A stretch of 64,000 nucleotides of DNA, from positions 1 to 64,000 of the forward strand of contig CAZNHL010000001.1 in the NCBI GenBank assembly GCA_964572965.1, read 5' to 3'. Source of the stretch: CAZNHL01 sp964572965 (GTDB taxonomy: Bacteria > Bacteroidota > Bacteroidia > Cytophagales > UBA9547). Under the pieces are notes generated by a model that did no database searches, was not told the origin of the DNA, and worked only from the letters and a program-made list of their open reading frames with translations. A program made the translations under genes and the position numbers. This document shows, piece after piece, positions 36,551-46,019 of the stretch; the first letter of the stretch is position 1; each line of letters opens with the position of its first letter.

Positions 36551-37453
36551 ATGAAATTTGCCGTCCAGATACTATACTTTGATTGTGAACAATTTATACT
36601 AGCAGCTATTGAAAACTGCGCTCCTTTTGTTGACAAAATCTATATTTCATATTCTAAGCTTCCCTGGACATATAACCAGAATGCAAGATCTTCTTATGAA
36701 AACACAGTCAACAAAGAACTGATATTTCAATCTCCGTATGTTGACAAAATAGAATTGGTTGAAGGCGAATGGGCAACAGAAGAAGAACAGCGTAATTTTT
36801 GTTTAGACAAAGCCAAGAATGAAGGTTACGACTACATGATCATTCAGGATGCTGATGAATTCTATACTAAAGAAGCTTATACAATTAACCTCAATGAGAT
36901 AAAAGTAAATCCGGATCATTTGTATTATCGCACGCCCTGGCATTTATTCTGGAAATCTCTGGACTATATTATTCTCTTTGATGAAGTTCATGGTGTCAAA
37001 AATACAACTATCAATTATAGTGCGTGCTTTGCTGTTAATTGTCACCAGGATATCAGGTTCAAGAAAAATCGTCTACTCACTTCTCAGAACGCAATGTTTC
37101 TAAGCGGCATTTGTTATCATCTCAGTTATATTATGACTGATGATCAAATGAAGCGCAAAATTTATACCTGGGGACATAGTCATCAGGTAATGCACAGAGA
37201 ACTTTGGTATAATGTAAAATGGCTGGGATGGAGACCTAATGTAAAAAACATAGGACTGATTAATCCTGTATCGTGGGTGATGGCAGTTCCATTTTCCGGT
37301 CACATGCCAAAGGAAATACAAAATCTAAAACTACCAGTTGTTAATTCTATTAAACCAAAGATATCTGATCAATTAAAATACAAGCTAATAGAGACAAAAG
37401 CTTGGTTTAAGAATAAGCTTAAACAAGTTAAAAATAAAAGGTCTGTTTCGTAA
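36551..37453 (+). CDS. GT2-like glycosyltransferase
   Basis: A 300-residue protein beginning KFAVQILYFDCEQFILAAI, with a metal-binding QDADEFYT motif near residue 99. The layout resembles GT-A enzymes related to GT2 that lack the classic IPxYN opening. A conserved GICYHLSYI segment near residue 193 may hold the acceptor site. The last 40 residues are highly basic (KAWFKNKLKQVKNKR) and could bind the membrane surface. It ends the first long plus-strand block: the next gene is convergent, 37 bases away, with no strong hairpin between them. Confidence 0.72.
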   Translation: MKFAVQILYFDCEQFILAAIENCAPFVDKIYISYSKLPWTYNQNARSSYENTVNKELIFQSPYVDKIELVEGEWATEEEQRNFCLDKAKNEGYDYMIIQDADEFYTKEAYTINLNEIKVNPDHLYYRTPWHLFWKSLDYIILFDEVHGVKNTTINYSACFAVNCHQDIRFKKNRLLTSQNAMFLSGICYHLSYIMTDDQMKRKIYTWGHSHQVMHRELWYNVKWLGWRPNVKNIGLINPVSWVMAVPFSGHMPKEIQNLKLPVVNSIKPKISDQLKYKLIETKAWFKNKLKQVKNKRSVS

Positions 37454-37490
37454 AATTTATATTAAAAAGTCTTAATTCTAATGTGGAGCT

Positions 37491-38885
37491 CTACGATTTC
37501 GAACTAGTTAGTAGATTTAGGAACTTATTTCCTACTAAAATTGAAATATAGACAGATATTGCAGTAATCACCGTTTGCATATCTGCACCAAACTGCCAAT
37601 AACCTAACATTAATAGATAAGCTCCAAACATAATACCTGGCAAATTTAAGCCATCATAGAAATTGGCAATCTTCCATAGAGAAGTCCAAAAGATTCCTAA
37701 TAAAAAACTACCAATTATTACCCCCATATACCCAAAATTTAAATATAACTCTCCACCAATGCCCATATCGACAGAGTTATTAACCCGACCATTTTCATCT
37801 ACATAAGCAAGTCCTGACCTAATTGCAAACCATTTACCAGAGGCAATTTCTGGCTTAGAAGGCCAAACAACTCGGGGAATCCAGGCATACAATAAATAAG
37901 CCAATGTTTCTCCATTATAAAAACCATCCTGTCTTTGGACTTCTACAATTTTTGTTATTTGATTAAAATTTGCCAGCCTTCCAAAAATCGACTTATTAGC
38001 ATAAGTATCATTGGGATCGAAAACTTCCGATTCAGTTGTCGGGTCATCTGTAAATAAAAAATTGTCGAACAGACCAGTAATTGCAGTCTCAAAAACGGCC
38101 AGTTTCCCATCAAAACTGCCTCTAACTAACGATAGCTGATTAAAAGAAATAAAGAAAATTAAAGCGAAAATATATATCGGGTAAAGCAGCCTATTTTTTA
38201 ATACACCAAAATTGCCCTTTCCCCATATGATACCTATTAAAAAAAGAATGGATGGATTAATTAAACCTAATCTTAAGTAAGATGATATAAAAGCACTAAT
38301 CGTCATAAGTATTAATACTACATAAGCTCTAAGAAAAAAGAAAGAACCTTTCTCTTCCTGCTGTGACAAATATGAATAAACAAAGAGAATCAAGAAGATA
38401 GTCAGTTCATTAATCTTTCCCAACTGAGGAATAGGCCCTATATTGAATATGGTAATAAAAACATAAACAAGTATTATCCTATCATACTTGTAAAATATTT
38501 CTTTATTTAACTGATAGTTTAATGTAAGATTTCTCCCAAAATCCGGAGATGTCAATAACGTATAGCCTAATAAAAGGAATGTACTATTGAAGAAATTAAT
38601 AAGCGAAGCATCAAATAAATAATTACCATTAGCATAATACCAATACTTCCACTTTTCAAATGTATCAAATTGGTAATATGAGCCTAACATATTTCCAATA
38701 CTAGTTACGAGCTTTCCTCCTGCAAAAAAAAATATAGGGTTGACTATTTTTAATACATTCTGAGTCTTAATAGTCTTAAGCAAAAAGGTCGCCAATATTA
38801 ATACCAATGAGCCATTAACTAAAAAGTCACTGCCTATTGCATAAGCGTATAAAAAAAGCAGGAATGAGATGAAATAAAACACCAT
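37491..38885 (-). CDS. wzy: O-antigen polymerase (Wzy-like) membrane protein
   Basis: This 464-residue protein has about eleven to twelve hydrophobic helices and one large extracytoplasmic loop of about 120 residues (from VRGSFDG to GEPGE-like ELYLNFGYMG). The loop contains RVVWPSKPE and the later GELYLNFGYMGVIIGSF, which match the loop-plus-helix pattern of the oligosaccharide polymerase (wzy) family in Bacteroidota. Wzy joins undecaprenyl-linked repeat units in the periplasm. It is the only glycan gene on the minus strand between 11172 and 50090 and is visibly richer in A and T than its neighbours, both frequent in exchanged wzy genes. Sequence conservation in this family is low, so the call rests on topology and context. 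Confidence 0.72.
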   Translation of the reverse strand: MVFYFISFLLFLYAYAIGSDFLVNGSLVLILATFLLKTIKTQNVLKIVNPIFFFAGGKLVTSIGNMLGSYYQFDTFEKWKYWYYANGNYLFDASLINFFNSTFLLLGYTLLTSPDFGRNLTLNYQLNKEIFYKYDRIILVYVFITIFNIGPIPQLGKINELTIFLILFVYSYLSQQEEKGSFFFLRAYVVLILMTISAFISSYLRLGLINPSILFLIGIIWGKGNFGVLKNRLLYPIYIFALIFFISFNQLSLVRGSFDGKLAVFETAITGLFDNFLFTDDPTTESEVFDPNDTYANKSIFGRLANFNQITKIVEVQRQDGFYNGETLAYLLYAWIPRVVWPSKPEIASGKWFAIRSGLAYVDENGRVNNSVDMGIGGELYLNFGYMGVIIGSFLLGIFWTSLWKIANFYDGLNLPGIMFGAYLLMLGYWQFGADMQTVITAISVYISILVGNKFLNLLTSSKS

Positions 38886-38962
38886 AGAATAGAAATTCTA
38901 TAAATTTAATCAATAAGTCTTATTTATCTTAGTACAGAAACCTATAATCGAATTAAAATCGC

Positions 38963-38970
38963 TATTTTTG
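38963..38970 (+). promoter_or_regulatory. Candidate -7 box for the second plus-strand block
   Basis: TATTTTTG matches the Bacteroidota -7 consensus TAnnTTTG and lies 18 bases before the ATG at 38989. No TTG is found 17-23 bases upstream, so this is half a promoter. A start is expected here because the previous gene is divergent. Confidence 0.35.
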
Positions 38971-38988
38971 CTTCTTTAATAATTCTTT

Positions 38989-39930
38989 ATGGATTACTCT
39001 ATTATTGTTCCGGTCTTTAATGAAGAGGCGAACATCTTTAGCCTGTACGATCGCCTTTTGAAGATTTTAACTACACTTACAGATAGTTATGAAATCATTT
39101 TTATCAATGATGGCAGCAAAGATAATTCCTTATTACTATTAAAGGAGTTAGCATCAAGCAATAAGACTGTAAAATATATAAATCTCAGCCGCAACTTTGG
39201 ACACCAAATTGCTGTTAGTGCCGGAATTGACCATTGTACAGGCGAAAGGGTTATTATAATAGACGCTGACCTTCAGGATCCTCCTGAATTGATTATACAA
39301 ATGGCAATTGAAATGGATAAAGGCTTTGACGTTGTTTATGCTAAGCGAAAAAAAAGGAAAAAAGAGACTTTTCTTAAATTACTTACTGCCAAACTATTTT
39401 ATAAGCTTCTAACATCTATCACTAATGTATCAATCCCTGTTGATACAGGTGACTTCAGAATGGTTTCAAAGCGCATAATAGGAGTTCTGAAACAAATGCC
39501 CGAAACTAATAAGTTTTTACGAGGACAGATTTCTTGGATTGGATTTAACCAAACATATGTTGAATATGACAGAGACGAGCGTTTTGGAGGTAAAACAGGC
39601 TACACATATAAAAAGATGATTCGTTTGGCGCTAGATGGAATTACATCTTTCTCTGACTTGCCACTAAAAATGGCTACGTTTTTGGGATTCCTGGTTTCTA
39701 CATTTACTTTTATTATGATTGTTTATGTCCTCTATTCCAAATTTGTACTAAATGACGCCATTCAAGGCTGGGCTTCACTCATGTTAAGTATAGTTTTTCT
39801 TGGAGGAGTTCAATTACTATCATTGGGTATAATAGGAGAATACATTAGTCGAATATTTAATAATGTCAGAAACCGACCACTTTATGTTATAGAGGGTTCA
39901 AATATAGAAAATCAGAACCATGCTATCTAA
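38989..39930 (+). CDS. GT2 glycosyltransferase with two membrane helices (GtrB/DPM1 type)
   Basis: The 313-residue protein has a GT-A domain: YSIIVPVFNEEANI, FINDGSKDNS, NLSRNFGHQIAV and IIDADLQDPPEL near residue 91. Two C-terminal helices and the GIIGEYISRIFNNVRNRPLYVI ending follow. It belongs to the polyprenyl-phosphate glycosyltransferases that make membrane-anchored single-sugar donors for GT-C enzymes. It resembles the enzyme at 7957-8880 but is clearly not a recent copy. The next gene, a large membrane protein, overlaps by 11 bases and may be the GT-C enzyme that uses its product. Confidence 0.88.
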   Translation: MDYSIIVPVFNEEANIFSLYDRLLKILTTLTDSYEIIFINDGSKDNSLLLLKELASSNKTVKYINLSRNFGHQIAVSAGIDHCTGERVIIIDADLQDPPELIIQMAIEMDKGFDVVYAKRKKRKKETFLKLLTAKLFYKLLTSITNVSIPVDTGDFRMVSKRIIGVLKQMPETNKFLRGQISWIGFNQTYVEYDRDERFGGKTGYTYKKMIRLALDGITSFSDLPLKMATFLGFLVSTFTFIMIVYVLYSKFVLNDAIQGWASLMLSIVFLGGVQLLSLGIIGEYISRIFNNVRNRPLYVIEGSNIENQNHAI

Positions 39931-41875
39931 GGAAACGAAACCAGTAGTTCCCTTTGAATTACTTTTTTGGTTGTTGCTAACACCAACTTTATCATTATTG
40001 TGCGGTATTTCAATTTTAGGATTCACTAGTATTTTTTTCCTAGGCTTATCTTCAATTGTTTTGGGGCAATATATTATTTCTTGGCTGGGTCTGTTTGAAA
40101 ATTCAATAAAACTGGTTTATTGGGGAACATCCTTTTTCGTTGGGCTACTCGCATCATCAATTTCTTACCTGATTTTTAAAAGTTCGATATGGCCATTAAT
40201 GGCTATAGGAACGTTCCTTTTCATTATAGATTTCAGAAAAAAATACAATTTTCATACTTTAAACAAAACCACATACCTATTAGTTTTTGTTCTGATTTTG
40301 GCAAGCTTTCCATTTTTAGTTAAATCAGAATTATTCTTCCACATATTCAGACATTTACCTGAAATACCAGACATCGAAACATTTATCTGGCCTGATCCAT
40401 ATTTTCAAACAAACATAGTAGAATCGCTAACTAGCCATGGACTTGGTAGTGCCTCCTTTGAAGCAGGAACCAAACTAAAATATCATTTTCTGGGTTATGC
40501 TCCAGCTTCAGTCATTAGTTATGTGAGTGGCCTTAACTCATACCAATCACTACATTCAATTTGGATACCTCTTTGTTTTCTGTTTGTAACCAATAGCATT
40601 ATGCTGATTGCAAACACTTTTGATAAAGCCAATAAGCCCATAAACTATATTCTTAGTATAGGATTATTTATGGCTTTGGTACCTATTAATCACAATGACT
40701 TAATTTTCAATCTTCCTAATGATGGCACTGGTTACCTGATACCTTGCCTAAATTCTGGCACAAATGTTGGCCTTATTGTTTCAATACTTGCATTTGCAAG
40801 TCTGCACCAGCTAAATGCCTCTAAAAAGAACATTGCTGCCGCAGCTCTTTTTTCTTGTCTGTTAATAGTTATTAAAGTAACGTTGTTTTTCGCGTTTGGC
40901 CTATACCTGATATGCTTTCTATTACTAAAGTACTATTTCAGTAAAGAAAAAATATACTTACTACTGGTCTTTATATTTATTCTTGTTTCTGCAATTCTTT
41001 ATAAAGGATTTATCAGTGACCCAACCGGATTGCGAAAAATGGTATTTGAGCCTTTATACTTAATTCGTTACGTACAAACATTTGCAAAAACTCATAACAA
41101 CGGCTTAGCAATTTTGATTTATTTTGTTCTTCTCCTATTATGGGGGAATTATCGTTGGATTTCGTTGCTCCAATCAAATAATAAAGCTCAGAATTTAATA
41201 CCTCTATTGATGACTGGGATTGCTGTAATGATTTTTGTTAATACTTTTGAAATTAAAGGAAGTGTTCCAGACATAAACCTGAACTATAACGGATCCTTCG
41301 ATTTAATACAATTTATCAAAGCATTTTTCTTTCTTCTCTCACTCATAAGCATCAATACTATTGGTAAATGTAGCGTAGAGTATGGATACTTTTTTAAAAA
41401 CAAATTGATCAACTACAGTTTTCTTGTATTTAGCGCATTAGTTATTGTTGGTTGGGCACTTCCCATGTATAGAAACTTGCGCTATAAAACCCACGAAAAC
41501 CCTTGGCTTAACGAAATCAACAAAGACCTTAGCCATATTTCTCAAAAAGACTATATACTCGCAATCTATCCTCAAAATAAAGCGATCTACTCCGGCCATG
41601 CGATATCTTCTGATTTGGGCGACTTTTGGGTATCAATATATGCAAAAAACGGGGGTTATAATTTCTCATCCGATAACATACACAGATGGAAGCTATATGA
41701 CGACTTAATGACTGATACAAATACCGTTACTTTACAAAAAATAAAACAAGACTCCAAGAAAATAATTTTCATTAGTACTCCTGACGATCACTATCAATAC
41801 AATACATTGAGTAGTACACACAACCAATTAATAAAAGTACCGGACACTAAATGGCTATACCAAATCCAGCAATAA
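39920..41875 (+). CDS. Large polytopic membrane protein of unknown function, possible GT-C enzyme
   Basis: I do not recognise this 651-residue protein. It has roughly fourteen hydrophobic helices and two longer soluble parts: residues 130-190, with EIPDIETFIWPDPYFQTN and a GTKLKYHFLGY segment, and a C-terminal portion of about 120 residues. A luminal loop with Asp and Glu after an early helix fits the GT-C fold, and its 11-base overlap with a GtrB-type enzyme fits a donor-maker/transferase pair. A flippase-like role is another possibility, as the cluster lacks a recognised Wzx, but the pattern of helices and large loops does not look like Wzx. Its end overlaps the next acyltransferase gene by 25 bases. 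Confidence 0.55.
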   Translation: MLSKETKPVVPFELLFWLLLTPTLSLLCGISILGFTSIFFLGLSSIVLGQYIISWLGLFENSIKLVYWGTSFFVGLLASSISYLIFKSSIWPLMAIGTFLFIIDFRKKYNFHTLNKTTYLLVFVLILASFPFLVKSELFFHIFRHLPEIPDIETFIWPDPYFQTNIVESLTSHGLGSASFEAGTKLKYHFLGYAPASVISYVSGLNSYQSLHSIWIPLCFLFVTNSIMLIANTFDKANKPINYILSIGLFMALVPINHNDLIFNLPNDGTGYLIPCLNSGTNVGLIVSILAFASLHQLNASKKNIAAAALFSCLLIVIKVTLFFAFGLYLICFLLLKYYFSKEKIYLLLVFIFILVSAILYKGFISDPTGLRKMVFEPLYLIRYVQTFAKTHNNGLAILIYFVLLLLWGNYRWISLLQSNNKAQNLIPLLMTGIAVMIFVNTFEIKGSVPDINLNYNGSFDLIQFIKAFFFLLSLISINTIGKCSVEYGYFFKNKLINYSFLVFSALVIVGWALPMYRNLRYKTHENPWLNEINKDLSHISQKDYILAIYPQNKAIYSGHAISSDLGDFWVSIYAKNGGYNFSSDNIHRWKLYDDLMTDTNTVTLQKIKQDSKKIIFISTPDDHYQYNTLSSTHNQLIKVPDTKWLYQIQQ

Positions 41876-42957
41876 ACCGACTACACTACTTTGACGGGCT
41901 ACGTGCTATTGCCTGCCTTCTAATTCTTATTCACCATACTGCAACAGGCGCCATAGTAAAAATATTCCAACATTATGGATATCCAGCATTGGCAGGTTAT
42001 TTCTCCAATTTTACTCAATCAGGTGTTGAAATCTTCTTTTTACTAAGCGGAATCCTGTTGCTAAGACCCTATTTTAAGGGGGAAAGGACCTTTTCAGCAA
42101 AAAAGTATTATAAGAGAAGGCTTAGCAGAATTTATATACCCTACTTTTTTGCTGTAGTGTTTGGCGGTCTGGTAATATGGATAAACACGTCATTTCCAAC
42201 CTGGTACTCATCAATTTTAATCAAATTCACATGGGATGGGTTTCTGAAACAGTTCTTACTTTTCAACTGGTATGGTGGGTATTATAATTTAGCATGGTGG
42301 AGTTTACAAATTGAAGTAATTTTTTATCTCCTGATACCATTTATTCTTCACGCTGCTTATAAAGCCAGATTTTGGCCTTGTTTAATAGGGATAATTGTAG
42401 TTTCTGTTATTCTGCAATTAACTCTGAATAACTACTTGCCTCAATACTACTCTATAGACCGAGTCTTGCTGAATCCTTTCAAGATTGTCGATTACCTCCC
42501 TACATTCCTGATGGGAATCTTTCTTTCTAAGGACAGTTTTGAAAACCGCACAGCCTATTTTTTTATTATAGCAGGTCTGCTGGTTGAATTAGCATCTATT
42601 TATTATAGCCCAGCTATTCACTTAGGATTATCCTTTATCTATTTTGGTATTTTTATTCTGATTTTTAATATCAGTAGATTACAGGATATACTTTCTAAGC
42701 CAATACTGGTTTGGATTGGAGAGCGTTCCTATTCATTATTTCTTGTGCATTTCTCTGTCTTATACTTAACCAATTATTTAATCTCTTACTTTGTAGAAGA
42801 TAGAAGCTTGGTTTATGGAATTCTATCACGTTCATTAGGCTGGTTATTTTCTTTTTTTATCTCCATGCTGTTATTCCATTTTGTGGAACGCAAACAAGCC
42901 AAGGGATTACAAACTGCAGAGCAATTCTGGCCTCCGATTTTTGAAAAAAAACAATGA
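41851..42957 (+). CDS. Acyltransferase-3 family membrane O-acetyltransferase (OafA type)
   Basis: A 368-residue protein with about ten hydrophobic helices. The N-terminus reads HYFDGLRAIACLLILIHH, with the family's catalytic histidine and the nearby R-x10-H arrangement, followed by SGVEIFFLLSGILLLRPY. A later RLSRIYIPYFFA block is also typical. These enzymes acetylate surface sugars using cytoplasmic acetyl-CoA. The protein lacks the extra periplasmic SGNH domain of full OafA. It starts 25 bases inside the preceding gene and overlaps the following one by four bases. Confidence 0.88.
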   Translation: MAIPNPAINRLHYFDGLRAIACLLILIHHTATGAIVKIFQHYGYPALAGYFSNFTQSGVEIFFLLSGILLLRPYFKGERTFSAKKYYKRRLSRIYIPYFFAVVFGGLVIWINTSFPTWYSSILIKFTWDGFLKQFLLFNWYGGYYNLAWWSLQIEVIFYLLIPFILHAAYKARFWPCLIGIIVVSVILQLTLNNYLPQYYSIDRVLLNPFKIVDYLPTFLMGIFLSKDSFENRTAYFFIIAGLLVELASIYYSPAIHLGLSFIYFGIFILIFNISRLQDILSKPILVWIGERSYSLFLVHFSVLYLTNYLISYFVEDRSLVYGILSRSLGWLFSFFISMLLFHFVERKQAKGLQTAEQFWPPIFEKKQ

Positions 42958-43991
42958 AAAAAATACTCTGTGTAGGGCCTCAATGGAGAGGCAGTAATGC
43001 TGGTGGGTTGTTTCGCGCGCTCTCAAGAATTGGACACCTGATTTCTGTTGTTGATGAGAACTATTTCATCAACTTGAGTAATAAAGAATTAAAAACGAAA
43101 AGTATAGACAAGCTTTTCAGAAACTGGCACATAGAAGAGTTTAATAAAGCAATTATATCCGAAGCCAATTCCTTGTCTCCCGATTTAGTACTTGTATATA
43201 AAGGAGCTTTTGTATTGCCTCAAACCCTGAAACAGCTTCGTAATAAAGGTTTTTATATTGCTAACTTTTACCCTGATGTCAGTTTTAGAACACATGGATC
43301 TTTACTGGGAGAAACACTTCCTTTGTACGACCACGTATTCACTACCAAAACATTTGGTATCAAGGATATGAAAGAACAATTAGGTATTACGAATGCTACG
43401 TTCATTCCTCATGGTTTTGATCCTGATATACACCGGAAAATTGACACATCAAATTATGATACTTCCTATTTTAATTGTGATGTATCGTTCATTGGCGGAT
43501 GGTCAGAAAAGAAAGAAAGCCTTATTTCTGCGATTAAAGTAAAATTACCTTCTGTGAATATTAAGATCTGGGGAGGTCGTTGGGAAAACTGTAAAAGCAT
43601 TGCTCTGAAAGACGCTATTCAGGGGAAAAGTATTTTAGGAGATCTTTATACTTTGGGAATCCTTTCTTCCAAAATAAACCTAGGCTTGGTACATGAACAA
43701 GTAGAAGGAGCATCAAGTGGTGATCTCATAACCTCAAGAACCTTTCATATTCCTGGTGCCGGGGGCTTTATGCTTCATGAAAAGACCCCGGAAATAGACT
43801 TATATTTTGAAGATAAAAAGGAAATTTCGACATTCAGTTCCCTTGATGAATTAGCAGACAAAGTCGCGTATTTCCTATCTGAGAATGATCAAAGAAATAG
43901 CGTTGCTATTAATGGACATCATAAGGCTTTGCGCTCTCATTCTTTAGATGAAAGAGCAAAACAGGTCATAAGTTCTCTCACAAACTTATAG
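42954..43991 (+). CDS. CgeB-like glycosyltransferase
   Basis: This 345-residue GT-B protein resembles the CgeB/DUF3880-type glycosyltransferases. It opens KKILCVGPQWRGSNAGGLF, has FYPDVSFRTHG around residue 107 and a donor-side block with SFIGGWSEKKESLI. The late segment TSRTFHIPGAGGFML and the closing DELADKVAYFL are characteristic of that group. The family modifies surface or spore-coat glycans, but substrates are mostly unknown. The start overlaps the acyltransferase stop (ATGA) and the stop is one base from the next GT4. Confidence 0.78.
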   Translation: MKKILCVGPQWRGSNAGGLFRALSRIGHLISVVDENYFINLSNKELKTKSIDKLFRNWHIEEFNKAIISEANSLSPDLVLVYKGAFVLPQTLKQLRNKGFYIANFYPDVSFRTHGSLLGETLPLYDHVFTTKTFGIKDMKEQLGITNATFIPHGFDPDIHRKIDTSNYDTSYFNCDVSFIGGWSEKKESLISAIKVKLPSVNIKIWGGRWENCKSIALKDAIQGKSILGDLYTLGILSSKINLGLVHEQVEGASSGDLITSRTFHIPGAGGFMLHEKTPEIDLYFEDKKEISTFSSLDELADKVAYFLSENDQRNSVAINGHHKALRSHSLDERAKQVISSLTNL

Positions 43992-43992
43992 T

Positions 43993-44973
43993 ATGAAAGT
44001 TACTTATTACAACAGAGATCAACGTCCGGGCAATTTTAGCATAGAAGAACTGTTTGCCAGTATCCGTTCCGGGATCGGCAATCGTATCGAGTCTTCCGAT
44101 TATTATGTACAACCAAATAAAAGCCGGCTGAAGGCTATTTTAGAGGCTGGAAAATTTCAGGGTGACGTAAATCACATTACGGGTGATGTTAATTATCTAT
44201 CTTATGGGCTTGATAAGCAAAAAACAATTTTGACTGTTCATGATGTAGGCCATTTTGAGAACACACTTAAAGGCTGGAAAAGGTCTGTATACAAATACCT
44301 CTGGCTCTCCGGTCCTTTTAGTAATGTAAATCATATTACCACAATTTCTGACTTCACAAAATCCAGGATAATACATCATTTTGGAGTTAATCCCGACAAA
44401 ATAAAGGTTATTTCAAACCCATTTCCAAAACATTTCACTTTTCACAACTACCAGTTTAATTCCGAAAAACCCAGGATTCTTCAAATAGGACCGGGAAGAA
44501 ACAAAAATATATACAGACTGGTTGAAGCTGTAAAAGGAATTTCCTGTGAACTGGTTCTAATAAGAAAACCCGATCAAGAAATTGAACAACACCTGAAAAA
44601 TAATGCTATTGATTTCACCTGGTTAAGTAATTTATCTTACCAGCAAGTAGCAGATGAATATGCTAAATGCGATTTATTGTTTTTTGCTTCGGAATATGAA
44701 GGGTTTGGAATGCCTATCATAGAAGCACAGGTTACCGGCAGACCTGTACTTACGGGCAATATAACAGCGATGCCTGAAGTAGCAGGTAACGCCGCGTGTA
44801 TTGTTGATCCTTTTGACGTAAGCTCTATCAGGAAAGGGATTTTGCAAATTATAGAAAGCGGTGAATATAGGTCAGAGCTTGTTGCAAACGGTCTTGAGAA
44901 TATTAAAAGATTTGAACTGGATAACATATCGAACCAATACCTTGACATGTATAGAAAAATTGCCACAAGATGA
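43993..44973 (+). CDS. GT4 glycosyltransferase
   Basis: A 326-residue GT-B enzyme with a short N-terminal half. Key segments are TVHDVGHFENTLKGWKR near residue 80, TTISDFTKSRIIHHF, LQIGPGRNKNIYRLVEA, and the donor motif YEGFGMPIIEAQVTG near residue 235. The pattern fits the mannosyl/rhamnosyl-type GT4 enzymes common in O-antigen loci, but the donor cannot be read. Its start is one base after the CgeB-like stop, and its stop overlaps the next GT4 by four bases. Confidence 0.87.
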   Translation: MKVTYYNRDQRPGNFSIEELFASIRSGIGNRIESSDYYVQPNKSRLKAILEAGKFQGDVNHITGDVNYLSYGLDKQKTILTVHDVGHFENTLKGWKRSVYKYLWLSGPFSNVNHITTISDFTKSRIIHHFGVNPDKIKVISNPFPKHFTFHNYQFNSEKPRILQIGPGRNKNIYRLVEAVKGISCELVLIRKPDQEIEQHLKNNAIDFTWLSNLSYQQVADEYAKCDLLFFASEYEGFGMPIIEAQVTGRPVLTGNITAMPEVAGNAACIVDPFDVSSIRKGILQIIESGEYRSELVANGLENIKRFELDNISNQYLDMYRKIATR

Positions 44974-46019
44974 ACATAGTTTATTTTTATTCAGAAGTTA
45001 TGGGATATACCATGGCTGTCATTCGTCGGTTGATTGAGGAACATGGAGCTACAGTACATGTTGTCTATTGGGACAAGAATAAACGTACTCCTTTTGTTCT
45101 ACCTGAAATTGAAGGAGTTTACTACTATAAACGTTCAGAAATGCCTCTTCTGCAATTAGAAGCGTTAATCCTCAAAACCAGGCCAGAGTTAATGTACATA
45201 TCAGGCAGAATGGATAAAGGTTATTTAAAAGCTTCTCAATTAGCACGCAAACAAGGCACTAAAATTGTAAGTGGCTTTGATGCCCAATGGGAAAGTAACT
45301 GGAAAAAAAAATTGATTGCCCTGGGAGGAAAATGGCTCTACAAAAAGTACTTCGATTATATTTGGGTCCCGGGGCCATTCCAATACGAATTCGCCAGAAA
45401 AATTGGTTTCAGCAGAAATGAAATTATATGGAACCTTTTATCAGCAGAAACCCCACTATTTGAAGAAATATTTAAAACACATGCTGAAACAGAATCTTTT
45501 AATAAACAATTCGTTTTCGTTGGCAGGTTTGCCGAAGTAAAAGGGATTGATGTATTGATAAAAGCTTTTTTAGAAACTAAAAAGATACAAAATCACCCGT
45601 GGAAGTTATTGCTGATAGGTAATGGCCCTCTGGAAAATACGATTCCCAAGCATGAAGATATTGAGGTAAGCGATTTTCTCCAACCGAAGGAACTTGCTCA
45701 AAAAACCAGTCGGGGAGGAGTGTTTGTGCTTCCAAGCAGCTATGAACCCTGGGGAGTTGTTCTGCATGAATATTCAATAGCAGGCTTTCCTATTATTTGT
45801 TCTGATAATTGTGGAGCAGCCACTACATTTGTAAAAGATGGATATAATGGATTTATTTTCCAAACTAACAATATTTCATCATTAACATCTGCGCTGTTAA
45901 AAATGATCAATAATCATGACGTTCAACTTAAAACAATGGCAAGAAAAAGTAATGAAGTAGGAAAAGTTGTAAATCCATCTATTTCTGCTGCAGCTTTTGT
46001 GTCAATCCTAAAAAAATAA
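44970..46019 (+). CDS. GT4 glycosyltransferase
   Basis: The 349-residue protein starts NIVYFYSEVMGYTMAVIRRL; its acceptor half is short. The donor half has FVFVGRFAEVKGIDVLI and the motif PSSYEPWGVVLHEYSIAG near residue 252, where SxEPWG replaces the more usual E-G-F-G form. This PWG variant is widespread in GT4 enzymes and should be active. It is coupled to both neighbours, overlapping the previous gene by four bases and abutting the next start directly. Confidence 0.86.
   Translation: MNIVYFYSEVMGYTMAVIRRLIEEHGATVHVVYWDKNKRTPFVLPEIEGVYYYKRSEMPLLQLEALILKTRPELMYISGRMDKGYLKASQLARKQGTKIVSGFDAQWESNWKKKLIALGGKWLYKKYFDYIWVPGPFQYEFARKIGFSRNEIIWNLLSAETPLFEEIFKTHAETESFNKQFVFVGRFAEVKGIDVLIKAFLETKKIQNHPWKLLLIGNGPLENTIPKHEDIEVSDFLQPKELAQKTSRGGVFVLPSSYEPWGVVLHEYSIAGFPIICSDNCGAATTFVKDGYNGFIFQTNNISSLTSALLKMINNHDVQLKTMARKSNEVGKVVNPSISAAAFVSILKK

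Noticed and set aside
38883..38900. Six-base inverted repeat TAGAAT/ATTCTA touching the Wzy start codon.
   Set aside because: Six A+T-rich bases with a four-base spacer are expected often by chance; no other support for a leader hairpin.
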